From the NCBI RefSeq assembly GCF_030064675.1, contig NZ_CP116413.1:2202001-2266000 (forward strand): 64,000 bases of DNA, written 5' to 3'. The stretch comes from Crossiella sp. CA-258035 (lineage in GTDB: Bacteria; Actinomycetota; Actinomycetes; Mycobacteriales; Pseudonocardiaceae). Positions 1-9,186 of this stretch are shown one piece after another. Within the stretch, counting starts at the first letter, position 1; the number at the start of each line of letters is the position of its first letter. Below the pieces are notes generated by a model. That model saw only the letters and a list, made by a program, of their open reading frames with translations. It was not told the DNA's origin and made no database searches. The translations under genes were made by a program, and so were the position numbers.

Positions 1-363
1 CGCACCCCGGTGGCCTCGCTCTCCGGCGGCCAGCGGCAGACGGTGGCGATCGCCAAGTCCGTGCTGTGGGACAGCAAGGTGGTGCTGCTCGACGAGCCGA
101 CCGCCGCGCTCGGCGTGGCCCAGACCCGCCAGGTCCTGGACCTGGTGCGCAGGCTCGCCGACAACGGGCTCGGCGTGGTGCTGATCAGCCACAACATGAA
201 CGACGTGTTCGAGGTCTCGGACACCGTGGCCGCGCTCTACCTGGGCCGGCTGGCCGCCCAGGTGCCGACCAAGAGCCTCAGCCACGCTCAGGCCGTGGAG
301 CTGATCACCTCCGGTCGCACCGGTGACCTCGGCATCGCCAAGCCGGAAGCCGCCACGATCTAG
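1..363 (+). CDS. Sugar ABC transporter ATP-binding protein, 3' part
   Basis: The gene runs in from outside the window; only the last 120 codons are present. The ABC signature LSGGQRQTVAIAKS is at the start, followed by Walker B (VVLLDEP) and the H-loop (LISHN), so this is the second nucleotide-binding domain of a duplicated sugar ATPase or a single-domain one. The closest recognisable class is the XylG/RbsA-like importers, because a membrane permease of the XylH/RbsC class follows after 63 bp and a ROK regulator follows that. The GTG at position 10 lies inside the signature motif and cannot be the true start. The sugar cannot be told from this fragment. Confidence 0.93.
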   Translation, partial: RTPVASLSGGQRQTVAIAKSVLWDSKVVLLDEPTAALGVAQTRQVLDLVRRLADNGLGVVLISHNMNDVFEVSDTVAALYLGRLAAQVPTKSLSHAQAVELITSGRTGDLGIAKPEAATI

Positions 364-426
364 CGATCTGGCCAGTCCGCCACCGACTCCTTCCCGCGCA
401 CCTCTTCCACCCGCAAGGAACTCCGG

Positions 427-1848
427 ATGACCGAGACCCAGGCCGAGCCAGGCTCGACCTCGACCGCCGTCGCCGACTTCGGCATCGACAACACCCAGCG
501 CAGCTTCGGCCAGGCCGTCGGCGACTACGGCGCCCGGCTGCGCGGGGGCCAGCTCGGCGTGCTGCCCGCGCTCGGCGGCCTCGCCGTGCTCTTCGTCTTC
601 TTCGCCACCCAGTCCAGTGACTTCCTGACGCTGGGGAACCTTTCCAACCTGCTCGCCCAGGGCGCGGGCACCGTGGTCATCGGCATGGGCCTGGTGTTCG
701 TGCTGCTGCTCGGCGAGATCGACCTCTCCGCGGGCACCGCCTCCGGGGTCACCGCGGCGATCTTCGCGCTGCACCTGTCCACCGGCGGCAACCTGCTCGG
801 CAAGATGGGCCTCGCGGTCTTCCTGATCACCATCGCCGGGCTGCTGCTGGCCGCGGTGATGGCGGTGCTGACCAGGCTGTGGGTGGCCGCGATCCCCGCG
901 GTGGTGGCCGCCGGGATCATGGTCCTCGGCGTGCCGGCCAACCCGTGGGTGGAGATCCTGCTCGCGATCTGCTTCGGCACCGCGATCGGCTGCCTCACCG
1001 GGTTCCTGGTCGCCCGCGTGGGCATCCCGTCCTTCGTGGTGACCCTGGCGCTGTTCCTGGCCTGGCAGGGCGTGGTGCTGCAGTACATCGGCGAGGGCGG
1101 CACCCTCGGCGTCGGCGACGGCGTGCTGTTCGAGGTGGCCAACGGCAACCTGTCCACCGGGCTGAGCTGGCTGCTGCTGGTGCTCGTCGCCGGTGGCTAC
1201 GCCGCGGTCGTGCTGACCAGGCACTTCGGCAGGCTCAAGCGCAAGCTGGTGGCCCAGCCCACCTCGCTGGTGCTGGTCAAGGTCGGCGCGGTGGTCGTCT
1301 TCGGCGCGATCGGCACCTACCTGCTCACCCTCAACCGCAGCCTGAACGACTCGATCACCATCTCCGGCGTGCCCTACGTGGTCCCGATCGTGTTGTTCCT
1401 GCTGGTCCTGGGAACTTTTGTGCTCGACCGCACTCGTTATGGCAGGCACGTCTACGCCGTCGGCGGCAACGCCGAGGCCGCCCGCCGGGCCGGCATCGAC
1501 GTGCGCAAGGTCAGGATGTCGGTCTTCGTGATCGCCTCCACCATCGCGGCGATCGGTGCGATCATCTACTCGTCGAAGGTCGGCTCGGTCGACCCGCAGG
1601 CCGGTGGCGGCAACACCCTGCTGTTCGCGGTCGGCGCCGCGGTCATCGGTGGCACCTCGCTGTTCGGTGGCAAGGGCCGGGTGCGCGACGCGGTCGTGGG
1701 TGGCGCGGTGATCGCGACCATCGAGAACGGTCTGCGGCTGCTCGGTGAGCCCGCCGCGGTGGTCTCGATCGTCACCGGTCTGGTGCTGCTGCTGGCGGCC
1801 AGCGTGGACGCGCTGTCCCGGCGGCGGGCGCCGGCGGGCGTGCGCTGA
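427..1848 (+). CDS. Sugar ABC transporter permease (XylH/RbsC class)
   Basis: This 473-residue, very hydrophobic protein has the features of BPD_transp_2 permeases: about ten or more membrane segments, the GMGLVFVLLLGEIDLSAG segment near residues 80-100, and a C-terminal VGGNAEAARRAGID cytoplasmic loop that contacts the ATPase. At 473 residues it is longer than RbsC (about 320) and in the size range of XylH-type permeases, with an extra central loop around residues 260-290 (RHFGRLKRKLVAQP). It probably forms an importer with the upstream ATPase; the periplasmic binding protein must lie outside the window. The ATG start is preceded by an AAGGAA sequence about 10 nt upstream. Confidence 0.93.
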   Translation: MTETQAEPGSTSTAVADFGIDNTQRSFGQAVGDYGARLRGGQLGVLPALGGLAVLFVFFATQSSDFLTLGNLSNLLAQGAGTVVIGMGLVFVLLLGEIDLSAGTASGVTAAIFALHLSTGGNLLGKMGLAVFLITIAGLLLAAVMAVLTRLWVAAIPAVVAAGIMVLGVPANPWVEILLAICFGTAIGCLTGFLVARVGIPSFVVTLALFLAWQGVVLQYIGEGGTLGVGDGVLFEVANGNLSTGLSWLLLVLVAGGYAAVVLTRHFGRLKRKLVAQPTSLVLVKVGAVVVFGAIGTYLLTLNRSLNDSITISGVPYVVPIVLFLLVLGTFVLDRTRYGRHVYAVGGNAEAARRAGIDVRKVRMSVFVIASTIAAIGAIIYSSKVGSVDPQAGGGNTLLFAVGAAVIGGTSLFGGKGRVRDAVVGGAVIATIENGLRLLGEPAAVVSIVTGLVLLLAASVDALSRRRAPAGVR

Positions 1849-1914
1849 GCCGACGCTGATCGGACCGGGTTCGGCGGGGGCCGATGTCGTCCCCCGCGTG
1901 CGTCGAGCAGGGGA

Positions 1915-3096
1915 GTGACGTTGAGCAGCGCGCCCACCGCGGGCACCAGACCGGACGAGGTCCGCAGGCACAACCGGGCCGCGCTGCTCCGCAGGCTGCA
2001 CGTGGACGGCCCGAGCACCCGCGCCGAACTGGCCACCGAGCTCGGGCTCAACCGCAGCACGATCAAGGCGCTGGTGGACGAGCTGACCGCGCTGGGCCTG
2101 GTCACCGAGCAGGTGCCCACCCAGCGCCAGGGCGCGGGCCGGCCCTCGCTGCTGGTGCTGCCGCAGGCACGGGCGGTGCCGGTGCTCGCGGTGGACGTGG
2201 GTGTGGAGCAGGTCACGGTGGCCGCGGTCGGCATCGGCGGCACCGTGCTCGGCGGCCGGAACTGGGCCCAGGCCAGGGGCAGCGGCGCGCCGGAGAAGGT
2301 GCTGGCCAGGGTGGCCGCGGCCTGCCGGGAGCTGGCCGCCGAGCTGGGCAGGCCACCGGTGCGCATCGGGGTCTCCGTGCCGGGCGTGGTGCGCCGCTCG
2401 GACGGCCTGGTGCACGAGGCGCCCAACCTGCACTGGAGCGCGGTGCCCTTCGGCCGGATGCTCTCCGCTGAGCTGCGGCTGCCGGTCCAGGTGGGCAACG
2501 ACGCCGATCTGGGCGGGCTGGCCGAGCACGTGCGCGGCGCGGCCAGGGGCGCCGCGGACATGGTGTTCCTGTCCGCGGAGGTCGGCGTCGGCGGCGGGGT
2601 GATCGTCGGCGGCGCGCCGCTGCGCGGCACCGGCGGCTACGTCGGCGAGCTGGGGCACATGGTGGTCAACCCGCAGGGCCGGTCCTGCTACTGCGGCTGC
2701 CGGGGCTGCTGGGAGACCGAGATCGGCGAGGACGCGCTGTGCCGCGCGCTGAACCTCTCCGCGGGCGCCGCGCGCGCGGAGATCGTGGCGGAGCTGGCCT
2801 CACTGGCCGAGCGGCCCGAGGACGCCAGGCACCGGCTCGAGGGGTTCGCCGGCTGGCTCACCCTCGGTCTGACCAACGTGGTGAACGTGGTCGCGCCCGA
2901 GCTGGTGGTGCTGGGCGGACTGCTGGCTGTGCTGCCGCCCGTGGTGGTGACCGAGGTGGCCGAGACGGTGTCCCGGCGCAGCCTGGTCGGGCGGGCCTCG
3001 GGACGACTGCGCATGGTGACGTCCACGCTGGGCGCGGACGCCGCACTCGTCGGCGCGGCCGAACTGGCCTTCGAGCAGGTGTTCGCCAACGGCTGA
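1915..3096 (+). CDS. ROK-family transcriptional repressor
   Basis: This 393-residue protein has an N-terminal winged helix-turn-helix (about residues 20-80: STRAELATELGLNRSTIKALVDEL) joined to a ROK sugar-kinase-like domain. The ROK zinc motif is visible near residue 255 as CYCGCRGCWE, and a glycine-rich GVGGGVIVGG segment precedes it. This fusion is typical of XylR/NagC-type repressors. Its place directly after a sugar ABC transporter suggests it controls that transporter and responds to the same sugar. The GTG at 1915 is used here; a TTG two codons later is an alternative. A strong hairpin lies downstream at 3236-3273. Confidence 0.92.
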   Translation: MTLSSAPTAGTRPDEVRRHNRAALLRRLHVDGPSTRAELATELGLNRSTIKALVDELTALGLVTEQVPTQRQGAGRPSLLVLPQARAVPVLAVDVGVEQVTVAAVGIGGTVLGGRNWAQARGSGAPEKVLARVAAACRELAAELGRPPVRIGVSVPGVVRRSDGLVHEAPNLHWSAVPFGRMLSAELRLPVQVGNDADLGGLAEHVRGAARGAADMVFLSAEVGVGGGVIVGGAPLRGTGGYVGELGHMVVNPQGRSCYCGCRGCWETEIGEDALCRALNLSAGAARAEIVAELASLAERPEDARHRLEGFAGWLTLGLTNVVNVVAPELVVLGGLLAVLPPVVVTEVAETVSRRSLVGRASGRLRMVTSTLGADAALVGAAELAFEQVFANG

Positions 3097-3235
3097 ACCA
3101 GCGGCCTCCGCTGATCCGGTGCCAGTCCCGCGCACCGCCGTCCGTCAACACCTGCTCGTTCATCGGCAACCCTGCTGTCGGCCGCCGTTGGCCCGTTGCG
3201 TGTTCGCTGAGAGCTGAAAAAGTTCCGAGATGTGT

Positions 3236-3273
3236 CACGGGCGGAGATCCCGGTCAAAGGATCTCCGCCCGTG
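3236..3273. terminator. Bidirectional hairpin terminator
   Basis: CACGGGCGGAGATCC (3236-3250) and GGATCTCCGCCCGTG (3259-3273) are perfect 15-bp inverted arms with an 8-nt loop. The hairpin sits between two convergent genes, the ROK repressor and the small DUF7455 gene, and could serve both. There is no U-run, as is usual in GC-rich actinobacteria. Confidence 0.8.
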
Positions 3274-3303
3274 GGGCTCGTCGGATCAGGGACTGTGCGC
3301 CGA

Positions 3304-3483
3304 TCACCCTTCCTGGATGTTCGCCGCCAGCTCCTTCAGCTTCGTCTCGTGTTCCCTGGCGTGGTGACCGCAGAACAGGAGCTCGCCCCCGGACTGCAGA
3401 ACGGCACGAACTCGAGCAGCGGCCCCGCAACGGTCGCAACGGTCGGCAGCGGTCAGCTCGGGGCGGGTGAGTGTTCCAGGCAT
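3304..3483 (-). CDS. DUF7455-like small zinc-ribbon protein
   Basis: This 59-residue protein has one CxxC pair (DRCDRCGA) and a C/H pair (LLFCGHHAREHE) that together look like a small zinc site. The pattern TAADRCDRCGAAAxVRAVL...GELLFCGHHA is one I recognise from a widespread actinobacterial family of unknown function (DUF7455). The reading frame could begin eight codons earlier, but the ATG at 3483 is preceded by GGAGGGAG at a good distance, so this start is preferred. It stands alone between the ROK gene and a gene-poor stretch. Confidence 0.82.
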   Translation of the reverse strand: MPGTLTRPELTAADRCDRCGAAARVRAVLQSGGELLFCGHHAREHETKLKELAANIQEG

Positions 3484-3943
3484 GTGAATCTCCCTCCGTC
3501 CCGGCACCGGCTCATCCGGTGCCCGTTGTTGCCAGCGAAACTCCGAGGCGGTGGCTGCTGCCGCGGTGTCGCGCTGGTTCCACTCTATGCAGACGTCCGG
3601 CGGTTCGTCAGTGTTCCCGACCTCGTGGCGATGCCGGTCACGTCCGAACTACCCGGTTGTCGCAGGGTTGAACACTACGAGTGTCCATGGCCCGTTGTGA
3701 AGATCGCCCATCGACATCCAGATGCCTTATCAAGTTGCCGCCGTTCGTCCTCAATAACCGTGACATCGGGACAACTCGAGCCCAGGCTAGGGCTGACCTT
3801 GTGAAACTGCGGTGGTGTGCCCGTCGCTGTGGGTAACGGTGCTGGTCAGCGCTAGGGCAACCAGTGGGCAACGCCTGCCCTGATGCGGTTCGAAGTCCGT
3901 TGTGTGTCTGTTTTGTTGTATTCCTCTCGGGTATGTGCCCGGC
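3484..3943. other. Gene-free stretch
   Basis: About 460 bp carry no convincing gene. It should hold the divergent promoters of the DUF7455 gene (leftward) and the hydrolase gene (rightward). A short hairpin AGGGCA...TGCCCT (about 3853-3883) and a T-loop-like GGTTCGAAGTCC (about 3887) occur, but no tRNA can be folded around them. Confidence 0.6.
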
Positions 3944-4816
3944 ATGTTCGATGGTTTTGAGTTGGAGCGGCTCCAGGTCGGCGGCGTGTCGTTGCGGGTC
4001 CGGCACGGCGGTTCGGGCCCGCCGCTGTTGTTGCTGCACGGCCATCCCCGGACGCACGCCACCTGGTACCGGGTCGCGCCGTTGCTGGCCGAACGGTTCA
4101 CCGTGGTCTGCCCGGACCTGCGCGGCTACGGCGAGTCGGACAAACCGCCCAGCACGCCGGACCACGAGCCGTACAGCAAGCGCGCCCAGGCCCTGGACCA
4201 GCTCGGCCTGATGCGCCTGCTCGGCCACGACCGCTTCGCGGTGGCCGGGCACGACCGGGGCGGGTACGTGGCCACCAGGCTGGCGCTGGACCACCCCGAG
4301 GCGGTCTCCGCGCTGGCGGCGCTGGACGCGGTGCCGATCGGCGCGGCGCTGGCCCGGTGTGACGCCCGGTTCGCCGCCGCCTGGTGGCACTGGTTCTTCC
4401 TGGCCCAGCCGGAGCTGCCGGAGCGGGTGATCAACGCCGACCCGGACGCCTGGTACGGCGGCCGCTACGGCCCGGCGCACCGCCGGGAGCAGCTCGGCGA
4501 GGCCTGGCCGGACTACCAGCGCGCCATCCACGACCCGGCGACCGTGCACGCCATGTGCGAGGACTACCGGGCCGGCCTGGGCATCGACCGCGCGCACGAC
4601 GAGGCCGACCGCGCGGCCGGCCGCCAGATCACCGCGCCGACCCTGGTGCTGTGGGCGGAGCAGGACGACCTGCTCACGCTCTACGACGGCGACGTGCTCG
4701 GCGTCTGGCGCGAGTGGGCGCGGGACGTGCGCGGCCACGGCATCGACTGCGGCCACCACATGAGCGAGGAGGCCCCGGCGGAGCTCGCCGATGCCCTGAC
4801 CCGCTTCCTGGCCTGA
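3944..4816 (+). CDS. Haloacetate-dehalogenase-like alpha/beta hydrolase
   Basis: This 290-residue alpha/beta hydrolase has an aspartate nucleophile (AGHDRGG, Asp104) in place of the usual GxSxG serine. It also has the halide-binding pair His149-Trp150 in WWHWFFLAQP, an acidic residue at Asp128 (ALDAVP) and a C-terminal catalytic histidine (GHHMSEEAP). These match fluoroacetate dehalogenase RPA1163 (Asp110, Asp134, His155, Trp156) with a constant offset of six. The second substrate-carboxylate arginine of that enzyme (Arg114) is a tyrosine here (Tyr108), so the natural substrate may not be a simple haloacetate. The ATG at 3944 fits the family N-terminus; an earlier in-frame start at 3902 would add 14 unlikely residues. 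Confidence 0.85.
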   Translation: MFDGFELERLQVGGVSLRVRHGGSGPPLLLLHGHPRTHATWYRVAPLLAERFTVVCPDLRGYGESDKPPSTPDHEPYSKRAQALDQLGLMRLLGHDRFAVAGHDRGGYVATRLALDHPEAVSALAALDAVPIGAALARCDARFAAAWWHWFFLAQPELPERVINADPDAWYGGRYGPAHRREQLGEAWPDYQRAIHDPATVHAMCEDYRAGLGIDRAHDEADRAAGRQITAPTLVLWAEQDDLLTLYDGDVLGVWREWARDVRGHGIDCGHHMSEEAPAELADALTRFLA

Positions 4817-4834
4817 ACCTCGGCAGGGAGCCGC

Positions 4835-5530
4835 TCAGACCGCGACGGGCTGGCGCGCGATGCCGTTGGGCACCGGCATCATGGCCATCCGCACCGAGGG
4901 CTCCTCGGTCAGCGGCTGGTAGAAGGCGTGCAGGTCGGGCTGGGTGCGGATGGTCGAGTTGTGCGGCCACAGCGCCGAGTTCAGCCGGATGTCCACCCCC
5001 GCCGCGCCCACGGTGAAGCCGAGCCCGCGCAGGTGGGTCAGCCAGGCGTCGTTGCCCATCCGGCACTGCCCGAACACCCACTGGAACCCGGCGTTCCGGT
5101 AGTGCTTGACCATCCCGGTGAGCAGCCGCCCGACCAGCCCGTGCTGCACGGTCTCCGGCAGCACCGCGACCCCGTTCACCACGATGATCGAGCGCACCAG
5201 CAGCCGGTTGGCCTCCGCGGGCAGCCGCAGCCCGCCGATCAACCCGTGCGGCACCCCCGCCGCGGCCATCCCGACCAGCTTCTCCTCGTGCCGCCGGTCG
5301 GCTGCCACCAGCACCAGCCCGTGCGAGCCGTCGGTGCCGTCCGCGCGGTCGGCGTCCACCAAGGCCCGCAGCGCCTTCCCGGTCGCGGGATCCGAGACCA
5401 GAAGCCGCTCGACCTGGCGGCCCTCACCGGGGCGCGCGGGCCGGAGCCACACCGAACTACCGAGGGGGCGGTCACTCCGCCGAGTCTGAGTCTTCCGCTT
5501 CGTCACGCGGAGTACGGTACCGGTCACCAC
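4835..5530 (-). CDS. GNAT-like acetyltransferase, putative
   Basis: This 231-residue soluble protein is convergent with the upstream hydrolase. The segment around residues 115-175 has a beta-strand, then VLPETVQHGLVGRLLTGMV, then a short helix and GFQWVFGQ...GLGFTV, resembling the acetyl-CoA-binding motif A and B region of GNAT N-acetyltransferases. The canonical Q/RxxGxG/A is only loosely kept (QHGLVGRLL), so the assignment is tentative. The start is a GTG with a second in-frame GTG one codon later. Function and substrate are unknown. Confidence 0.6.
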   Translation of the reverse strand: MVTGTVLRVTKRKTQTRRSDRPLGSSVWLRPARPGEGRQVERLLVSDPATGKALRALVDADRADGTDGSHGLVLVAADRRHEEKLVGMAAAGVPHGLIGGLRLPAEANRLLVRSIIVVNGVAVLPETVQHGLVGRLLTGMVKHYRNAGFQWVFGQCRMGNDAWLTHLRGLGFTVGAAGVDIRLNSALWPHNSTIRTQPDLHAFYQPLTEEPSVRMAMMPVPNGIARQPVAV

Positions 5531-5684
5531 TCGTGCACCGCCGAGTGGGGGTACGGCTTGCGCCGTTCGCCCAAGTCATTCCCTAGGGGACAAATCCGGG
5601 ACGCCTCGGGTCCCGCTCCCGAGCCACCCGAGCCCGCCGCTCGGCAGCCTGGAAGCAACAACCCAGCCCCGCCGAGGAGCGCCC

Positions 5685-5882
5685 GTGTCCTGCCGTGACT
5701 GCCGCACCTGCACCGATCCTGGCCTGGTCTGGCTGGTGAAGCGGCTGTTCATCACCGCCGCCTACCTGCTCACCCTCGGCCTGCTCTACCTGCTCAAGCA
5801 CTTCCTGCGCCGCCACTGCCCGCAGTGCGGCCACATCCTGGCCAACCACCGCCGCCGTGCCGACGGCTCGTTCAAGGACTGA
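5685..5882 (+). CDS. Small membrane protein with Cys pairs
   Basis: This 65-residue protein has two N-terminal CxxC-like pairs (CRDCRTC), one membrane segment (about residues 18-40: LFITAAYLLTLGLLYLL) and a C-terminal CPQCGH ribbon half, so a zinc site on the membrane surface is possible. The GTG start is preceded by GAGGAG at a good distance. No family name is recognised. A strong hairpin follows the stop at 5912. Confidence 0.72.
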   Translation: MSCRDCRTCTDPGLVWLVKRLFITAAYLLTLGLLYLLKHFLRRHCPQCGHILANHRRRADGSFKD

Positions 5883-5911
5883 GCAACCGGGAACTGAGAC
5901 CGGCACGGCGA

Positions 5912-5946
5912 AGGCCGCCGATCCCGTGGGGCGGGATCGGCGGCCT
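5912..5946. terminator. Hairpin terminator
   Basis: AGGCCGCCGATCCCG (5912-5926) and CGGGATCGGCGGCCT (5932-5946) are perfect 15-bp arms around a 5-nt loop, 30 bp after the stop of the small membrane protein. Confidence 0.8.
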
Positions 5947-6072
5947 CCTGGCTTGTGCCGGGCAGGCCACGGTTGTGGCTCGGGGAGATGACGGTAGGCC
6001 GAAAGGGCTAACGAGAACCGGTGTTCGTCGTACGCACCTGACACAGAGTCGGGGCAGGCGAAGGAGAGCACC

Positions 6073-6831
6073 GTGAGCCAACCATTCGAGCCCGTGACCC
6101 CACCGGAACCGACTCGGCACCGACGTCGGATGTGGCCCTGGGTAGTCGGCGCCGCGGTGGTGCTGATCATCGGGATGGCCAACCGCGGCACTGACCGCCA
6201 GCAGGCGGAGAGCCCGGCCGCGGCGTCGAGCGCGACTCCGGCCGCCGCGACCGCCACCACCACGACTCCGCCGCCGACCACGGTCGAGCCAACCACTCCG
6301 CCGCCACCGCCGGAGGAGCCCAAGGTGCACCAGGGCAGGGGCGACAGCGTGATCAAGCTCGACCGGCGCAGGGCCATCGGAGTGGTGGCCTTCGAGTGCC
6401 CGAAGTGCACCGGGAACACCGTGGTCAAGTCCGACGGCGCCGAGTCGCTGCTGGTGAACGAGATCGGCGCGTACAGCGGCAAGCGCTGGATCGACATCAG
6501 GGAGAACAGCCGGACCACCACGCTGACGGTCCAGGCGAGGGGCGCCTGGAAGCTCACCGTGGGCGGGATCGGGCTTGGCCGGGTGGTGCCGGCGGGGGAG
6601 GCGGTCAGTGGCCGGGGCGACGACGTGCTGCTCGTCGGTGGGACGTCCGAGGTGGCGAAGGTGACGAACACCGGCGAGGGCAACTTCGCCGTCCACCATG
6701 CCTCGATGATCACCGCGAGGCTGGAGCTGCTGATCAACGAGATCGGTGGCTACGAGGGCACGGTGCCGTTCACCGGTTCGGCGCTGGTGCAGGTGACCTC
6801 GTCCGGGAAGTGGACGATCGCGCCGTCCTGA
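6073..6831 (+). CDS. Membrane-anchored protein with internal repeat
   Basis: This 252-residue protein has a short cytoplasmic N-terminus, one membrane segment (about residues 22-37), a Thr/Pro/Ala-rich linker (about residues 42-90) and an exported region built from two similar units. The units share LLVNEIGAYSG...GAWKLTV (about residues 133-165) and LLINEIGGYEG...SGKWTIA (about residues 220-250). A CxxC pair (FECPKCTG) lies in the first unit. The architecture suggests a cell-surface beta-rich domain of unknown role. The GTG start has an AAGGAGAG ribosome site. Confidence 0.78.
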   Translation: MSQPFEPVTPPEPTRHRRRMWPWVVGAAVVLIIGMANRGTDRQQAESPAAASSATPAAATATTTTPPPTTVEPTTPPPPPEEPKVHQGRGDSVIKLDRRRAIGVVAFECPKCTGNTVVKSDGAESLLVNEIGAYSGKRWIDIRENSRTTTLTVQARGAWKLTVGGIGLGRVVPAGEAVSGRGDDVLLVGGTSEVAKVTNTGEGNFAVHHASMITARLELLINEIGGYEGTVPFTGSALVQVTSSGKWTIAPS

Positions 6832-6891
6832 CCGAAGGCCAGGGGCCCGCCCCGCGGTCGCGGAACGAGCCCCATCGACTCTCGCTCGGAC

Positions 6892-8217
<1,326 letters not shown>

Positions 8218-8335
8218 GTACGCCCTTTCGCGGGGTTCGTTCACTGGCAGACCAAGGGCGCGAACCTAGGCCGCCGGAAGTGTTCGGGGGAGTGCCCACG
8301 GCGCAGAGTGCCGCGGGCGCCCACCATTGTAACGA

Positions 8336-8341
8336 CGACAG
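8336..8341 (-). promoter_or_regulatory. Candidate -10 element for rpoD
   Basis: Read on the minus strand this is TACAAT, a near-ideal -10 hexamer, about 120 nt before the rpoD start. No good -35 hexamer is seen 17-18 nt further upstream, so it is a candidate only. Confidence 0.45.
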
Positions 8342-8373
8342 CGGTCCGGCCGTTGCGGGCCGGGACTGGGAAA

Positions 8374-9132
8374 TCAGCCGTGCAGCCGGGCCGCGGCGCT
8401 GGCCGCGCCGACGATTCCGGCGTCGTTCTTCAGCGTCGCCGCGACCACCTCGGTGCGGGCTTCCAGCAGCGGCAGCCACTTGTGCGCCTTCTTGCTGACC
8501 CCGCCGCCCGCGATCACCAGGTCCGGCCACACCAGGTCCTCCAGCACCCGCAGGTACCGGGTCACCCGGGGCGCCCACTCCTCCCAGGACAGGTCCAGGT
8601 CCTCCTTGACCGAGGCCGCGGCCTGCTTCTCCGCGTCGTGCCCGTCGACCTCGAGGTGGCCGAACTCGGTGTTCGGGACCAGCTTGCCGTCCAGGAACAC
8701 CGCGCTGCCGATACCGGTGCCGAAGGTCAGCAGGACCACCGTGCCGTCCTTGCCCGCGCCCGCGCCGAAGCGCATCTCGGCCAGCCCGGCCGCGTCGGCG
8801 TCGTTGAGCACGACCACCTCGGCGGCGGAGCGGCCCAGCTTCGAGGCGAACAGGGCGGCCGCGTCCGTGCCGATCCAACCGGGGTCGACGTTGGCGGCGC
8901 TGTGCGCGACGCCCCGCTTGACCACACAGGGCAGGGTGACACCGACCGGCCCCTCCCAGCCGAACTTCCCGACGATCTCCGCGACCACCTCGGCGACCGC
9001 TTCCGGCGTCGACGGCTGCGGGGTGGGGATGCGTAGCCGCTCGCCCTCGAGCACACCGGTTTCGAGGTCCACGACACAGCCCTTGATGCCGGAGCCGCCG
9101 ATATCGACTCCGAACCCTCGGGTAGCGCTCAT
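8374..9132 (-). CDS. ppgK: Polyphosphate glucokinase
   Basis: This 252-residue ROK-fold kinase phosphorylates glucose with polyphosphate (and usually ATP). The phosphate-binding motif GVDIGGSGIKGCVVD is at residues 7-21, the catalytic LNDADAAG lies near residue 110, the second phosphate loop is FGTGIGSAV, and TEFGHLEVDG follows. Length and motif order match PpgK of M. tuberculosis (Rv2702). The ATG at 9132 is used; the reading frame continues far upstream without meaning. It lies between rpoD and the divergent suhB, the conserved order in actinobacteria. Confidence 0.95.
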   Translation of the reverse strand: MSATRGFGVDIGGSGIKGCVVDLETGVLEGERLRIPTPQPSTPEAVAEVVAEIVGKFGWEGPVGVTLPCVVKRGVAHSAANVDPGWIGTDAAALFASKLGRSAAEVVVLNDADAAGLAEMRFGAGAGKDGTVVLLTFGTGIGSAVFLDGKLVPNTEFGHLEVDGHDAEKQAAASVKEDLDLSWEEWAPRVTRYLRVLEDLVWPDLVIAGGGVSKKAHKWLPLLEARTEVVAATLKNDAGIVGAASAAARLHG

Positions 9133-9186
9133 CCCCGTGGTCCTTCCTGCTCGATTCAGAAACGTGGTGCGCAGACCATAACGTTG

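Noticed and set aside
3880-3903. T-loop-like GGTTCGAAGTCC that could mark a tRNA
   Set aside because: No acceptor, D-arm or anticodon stem can be folded around it.
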